Shown here one piece after another: positions 60,085 through 64,000 of a stretch of 64,000 bases of DNA. A model generated the notes under the pieces. That model was given only the letters and a program-made list of their open reading frames with translations, was not told the DNA's origin and ran no database searches. Position 1 is the first letter of the stretch. Each line of letters starts with the position of its first letter. The translations under genes were made by a program, and so were the position numbers. This stretch comes from Lepidostoma basale (lineage: Eukaryota; Arthropoda; Insecta; Trichoptera; Lepidostomatidae): the NCBI GenBank assembly GCA_022606425.2, contig JAHDVF020001351.1:1-64000 (forward strand), written 5' to 3'.

Positions 60085-60979
60085 ATCCAGAAAGTAAGTG
60101 TACTGAGGCTCTCACGACCGGATGGATTTTATTTTCGACATGTTGGCTACACTTCCATGAAGCCTGACCCTTCCCCTCCGCAACAAGACCGGTTCGAGGT
60201 GAGTACGTTGAGAAGTGTCGACGCGACAACACGTTTCGTAAAAAATGTCAAGCCGGTCTCCCACCAAGTGCGAAATACGCGGCGCCGGGCAAGAGTTTTT
60301 GAGGCGCTGCGAACTACATGGAGAAGAATTTCTCCACTCCATCGATACTGGAGATGAAACTTGAGTTGCACACTATACGCCTGAAACCAAAAGGCAGTCT
60401 GAACAGTGGCGTCACACCTCTTCACCCTCCGCCAAAAAGTTCAAAACCACAATTTCAGCCAAGAAAATCATGGCATCCGTGTTTTGGGACTGTCAAGGCA
60501 TAATTTAAATTGAATATATGCCTCAAGACCATCAACTCTGCAAGATAGTGAGACCCTAAAAAAATTGCGGAGGGCGATTCAGAACAAGAGGAGAGGCATG
60601 CTGACAAAGGGAGTCCGCCTGCTGCACAATAATGCCAGAAGGAACTGCTCGCCTCGTTTAAATGGGATGTCCTGAACCATCCCAGGCATTGCCCTGACCT
60701 AGCACCTTCAGATTACTATCTCTTTACCTCCCTGAAGCTGCACATGGGTTGAAAAAGGTTTTCAACCGACAAGGAGGTAAAGGAGGAGGTGGAGAAGTGG
60801 ACAAAGGGGTTAGAGGGAAACTACCTCGAGGAAGGCATCAAAAAGTTGATACCCCGCTTCACCACCTGCATTGAGAGGAATGGCGACTATGTCGAAAAAT
60901 ATCTTACATATGTATAACGGGAACCACGTATTTTTTTTGTTTAAATAATAACTAAAATTCAGTACACTTGCTTTCTGGA
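60085..60979 (+). mobile_element. Mariner-family element, decayed (~895 bp)
   Basis: Inverted ends TCCAGAAAGTAAGTGTACTGA and complement of TCAGTACACTTGCTTTCTGGA (one difference visible). Coding traces: KIMASVFWDCQGI (first catalytic-Asp region), RLLHNNARRN in place of HDNARPH, then, shifted, HPALPDLAPSDYYLFTS-like and KKLIPRFTTCIERNGDYVEK. Both the D and H of the second box are changed. 60100-60360 is rearranged and does not match transposase order. Confidence 0.7.
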
Positions 60980-61504
60980 TATGCCTCGTATAACGCAATG
61001 CACACTGGATTATGTAAGATCAAGTACATAGAAGAGATGGCTAAAGATGCCGGTCTTAAGATGAAAATCTTCAATTTTTATTAACAATTTTACAGAAGCT
61101 AAGTCCAGTGCGCGACCAAAGAATTATATGTGTTACCACATATATAAATGTTTAAAAGGGAAATTAAGTACTGATAAATTCTATCTTGGCAGAATGGAAA
61201 ACATCGCTGATACTAAAGCTAACTGTTACATATTCTGAATATCGTCGCGCTTTGAGCGTAATTGGTGCGATAAGAAGGAAAATAAAATTCTTGGCTCACC
61301 GTGTGTATAATATGAAATAAGACGGTTTTAAGAGTCAACTTGCTTAGAAGACCTGCTGCTGGTATCATATGAAAATACACGTTTTTTGAAACACCTAATA
61401 GCAATAGGTACCTAATATTCACCCAATTCGACAATGTTAAAAAATTCTGTATTCTTTCTCGGTCTTCAAGGCCAATGATATTAATTTTTTAAATTATTAA
61501 AAAT
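60980..61504. other. No gene seen
   Basis: A short frame at 61020-61085 reads IKYIEEMAKDAGLKMKIFNF, not recognised. Confidence 0.35.
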
Positions 61505-61680
61505 AATCAAAAATGCGTGGTGGTCTAGGGGAAGAACGCTTGCCTTCTGATTCAGGGTTCAAGCCTAGACACGACCCGATTCCTTCTCCACAATAACTAA
61601 CTATTTCTGCTCGGTTTGGAGATTGTATAATTGATTATAATATCGATTTAAATCCTTGGTGTTATAAAAAAAAATAGAAA
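61505..61680 (+). mobile_element. tRNA-derived SINE, second type
   Basis: A-box-like GTGGTCTAGGGG and B-box-like GGGTTCAAGCC about 35 bp apart, then an A+T-rich body and an A-rich end. Not a functional tRNA: the cloverleaf arms do not close. Confidence 0.5.
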
Positions 61681-61985
61681 GAAATTATATTACACATCTA
61701 ATAAAAAAAAACAAAGTACCAGGGGATTAGGAGACAGAGGAGATGTTCCGCTCCCATTGTTGTTAATCTCCAACAGCTTGCTTTGCATGCGTAGGTATAA
61801 TCACGCCGTAGGAATAATATTCACCCACACAATATTCTGTCACCCTAATCCACTAATCCTTCCTAATGACTCGTGGCACGCGATGCACCCCAATGCGAAT
61901 TTGGTAGGCGGGTTGCCAAGGTAAAAACTATACATACAGGACCGCATTGGGATAATAACATATATTCATTTAAAAAAAAAAAGAC
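61681..61985. other. No gene seen
   Basis: Unrecognised, moderate G+C. Confidence 0.35.
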
Positions 61986-62530
61986 AGTAAGATGGAGTAG
62001 CCAGAGAAGACGATTCTGGAGGGACCACATCTAGAGAATGGAGAATCTAGCAAGAATTTCTAAGATCGTGATGCAGTAGAAATGAGATCTCTTAGACGAA
62101 TGTGTGGATACTCTGTGTATAATAGAGTGTCGAATAAAAATATAAGAAGTGAATGCGGTGCGAATGATGGTGTCATGAACAAAATAATGAAAGGATCATT
62201 AAGATGGTTTGGACATATGGAAAGAATGAATGAAGAAAGAATGGTAAAAAAAATATGTTGATTGAAAAGAAAGAATGGTAAAAAAATTATATGAATGATT
62301 CAAATGGAACCAGAAATAGAGGAAGACCGAAGAAAACGTGGCACGATAAAATAAATCAAATATTGAATGTCGGCTATGTGAGGAGTCAGAGAAATCGACG
62401 CGCGTGCATGACACGATGTATGAATGTTGAGGAAGCGAGAGAAATATGTCAGGAAAGAAAAGTGTGGCAGTCCATTCTTTCTGCCTACCCCTTCGGGGAG
62501 AAGGCGTGATAGTTAGTTAGTTAGTTTCAT
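61986..62530 (+). mobile_element. LINE-C fragment followed by LINE-A 3' region
   Basis: 61986-62072 repeats the segment at 62868-62945 (AGCCAGAGAAGACGATTCTG). 62073-62530 is LINE-A: MRSLRRMCGYSVY, NIRSECGANDGVMNKIMKGS, a small duplication at 62240-62290, NRGRPKKTWHDKINQILNVG and the TTAG tail. Confidence 0.65.
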
Positions 62531-63500
62531 TTTAAAATATGATTATATTTGATAAATTAATACGAATTAAACGTCTGATTTTTTAAAGATTTATTATATC
62601 ATATGGAAAAAGAATAATTATAAAGCTATATTAATTACCCTCGACTTATTGATTGTTTCTTAAACATAAATGTACAATAAAATTTCGTAATAAATAATTA
62701 ATACGAATGAAAACGTTTTTTAAGCAAGATCAAACATTGTCAGAACCAAACATTTCTTAAGAGTAGCAGAAATGAGAACATTGCGACATGTTGTGGGGAG
62801 AACCCTTAGAGATAGGATACCCAATGAAGAAATTCGCAAATTCTGCAAAATTGAAGACATAGTGAGATGAAGTAGCCAGAGAAGACGATTCTGGAGGGAC
62901 CACATCTAGAGAATGGAGAATCCAGCAAGAATTTCTAAGATCGTGATGCACGAGAGTCCAGAGGGCCGTCGACCACCAGGACGACCACCAAAGAGATGGA
63001 GAGAAGGCTGGTCGTCTTCATCCCAGGAAGAAAGTTGATATTCTGCAAAAACTAATCACAAGATCTACAATCAGAAGAAGAAGAAGAAAACGTTTTCTAG
63101 AAGTTTTATAATATTGTATTTTATGAGAAATAATCATTTAAATGTTATGTTGGCTACTATCAACTTATTTGTTGTTTCTTTAACAATGATGTAAAACTCC
63201 ATATATATATTTTTTTATACAAATGAAAACATTAAATGAATATAAAATATATAATAATAAAACTAGAAAATACTCGTATACGTTTTCATTCATATTAATT
63301 ATTTTATGTGGAGTTTTAGATCATTGTTTTAGAAATAATAAATAATTATAAACCAAAATGACATGTTTCGTAATGCTAAGGCATTATTATTTCTGTTTAT
63401 ACTCGTATATTCGAGGAAATGGAGCAGAATACGGTACCTACTAGGTAAAGTCTAGAAAACGGACGTTTTCATTCGTATTCAATATTGAGTTTTACTCCTT
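62531..63500. repeat. Fb1 cluster hosting a LINE-C insertion
   Basis: Several Fb1 halves and pairs: TTAATACGAATGAAAACG at 62697, its continuation TTCTAGAAGTTTTATAATAT at 63096, and inverted copies to 63470 (TCTAGAAAACGGACGTTTTC, CATTCGTATTCAATATTGAG). Confidence 0.65.
62720..63085 (+). mobile_element. LINE-C fragment with 11-bp target duplication
   Basis: Flanked by GAAAACGTTTT at 62709-62719 and 63086-63096, inside Fb1. Frame with one stop: RVAEMRTLRHVVGRTLRDRI, PNEEIRKFCKIEDIVR, SSQRRRFWRDHI, ESPEGRRPPGRPPKRWREGW. The tail is (GAA)n. Confidence 0.82.
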
Positions 63501-63534
63501 TGTTCGAAAAACTATAAATAAGTATTTGTTTTTT

Positions 63535-64000
63535 TAAATGTAAACAAATACTTGTAGACAAATACTTGATACATATCTTAATAGATGATATAAACAAATA
63601 TTGGATACAAATCTTAATATGGTAGATGTAGACAAATACTGGATACATATCTTAATAGATGGCGCAAGTGTAGATTGACATACAAAATGTGAAGTTATTT
63701 AAAAAAATAGTAGCATATATAAAAGTTCCGAAAATTTGTCAGACGTGGTGGTCGTAAGAAGGGGGAATGGGGAATGTTGTTAACATAAAGTGATCGCTTA
63801 ACCCAACCAATGACAGGTCATAAGTCCTGGAAACGCCTCGACTACCATATTCAGTTTCCAAAAAAAATTCCATCTTCATCTCTATTGAGATACAATTAAT
63901 TCTTTATAAATAAGTATGTAATTATAACATTCTGGGTCTGGTAAGGTATGTTAGTAAGAATAATGAAAAATAAAAAAATAGATTGTGGAATATTAATTCA
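63535..64000 (+). mobile_element. M2 element, left end complete, runs off the window
   Basis: The left end TGTAAACAAATACTTGTAGA is followed by three ACAAATACTTGATACATATC-like repeats, then the M2 block (TTTGTCAGACGTGGTGGTC, CCAATGACAGGTCATAAGTC). Confidence 0.6.

Noticed and set aside
61505..61580. Possible functional tRNA gene
   Set aside because: A- and B-box-like words are present, but spacing is short and acceptor and anticodon arms do not pair. It is a tRNA-derived SINE head.

Overview
This is eukaryotic, A+T-rich, intron-bearing DNA packed with decayed transposons, almost certainly from an insect. The only two host genes I recognise are a Tret1-type sugar transporter and neurobeachin/rugose. 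The style of the transporter (an INISVGLCQGYSAILLPQL-type start) and the mix of LINEs suggest Lepidoptera, but that order-level guess is weak.

Host genes. (1) A trehalose/sugar transporter of the major facilitator superfamily lies on the + strand in four coding exons: 7899-8025 (start ATG at 7960), 11560-11689, 16923-17108 and 19035-20164. The phases agree and the exons join into about 503 residues. Its three introns are filled with LINE, SINE, mariner and foldback debris. (2) Two exons of neurobeachin lie on the - strand at 27865-27982 and 27508-27610. They encode the end of the BEACH-associated PH domain. No further neurobeachin exon was seen on either side, so the transporter probably sits inside a large neurobeachin intron in antisense orientation.

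Everything else is mainly repeats. Working names used below: LINE-A (YGSEAWNW C-terminus, TTAG/TTGT tail), LINE-B (RTE-like, LLYGCETW), LINE-C (RTIAGKTLRDR), LINE-D (DRAFAVAGPSAWN, ATT or ATC tail), LINE-E and LINE-F (WAGHVARR-like, GAA or ATG tail), LINE-G (jockey-like RT, TAAA tail), LINE-H (PVGRAINLLN, GATTT tail), LINE-I (YLGSSITKEN). SINE-A shares its 3' end with LINE-A; SINE-T is tRNA-derived. 'GTGG' and 'M2' are non-autonomous DNA elements. There are three mariner derivatives, three hAT derivatives with 8-bp target duplications, one piggyBac-like element, one unclassified element with long inverted repeats, and a 9-copy chimeric tandem array at 30.4-32.7 kb.

The most interesting layer is a set of short elements named Fb1-Fb5, often arranged as inverted pairs. 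Each carries a hammerhead-ribozyme-like core: CUGANGA (or a variant), one unpaired base, a short stem II, GAAA, then a mostly palindromic stem III (ACAUGU, ACAGCUGU, ACAAUUGU or ACCGGU) followed by the cleavage-site base. Stem II differs in sequence between families but keeps its pairing. Two copies lie just downstream of, and in the same direction as, C-terminal coding remnants of Penelope-like retroelements (4418-4752 on +; 14330-14483 on -). This fits the known link between Penelope-like elements and minimal hammerhead ribozymes, and suggests that many anonymous repeats here are Penelope terminal repeats.

The remaining single-copy-looking intervals (for example 43.9-44.3, 45.7-45.9, 49.3-49.7, 54.5-54.8 and 56.1-56.3 kb) show no coding signal. 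A small CpG-rich island at 37.37-38.1 kb, split by a 505-bp transposon, is the one candidate promoter-like region.
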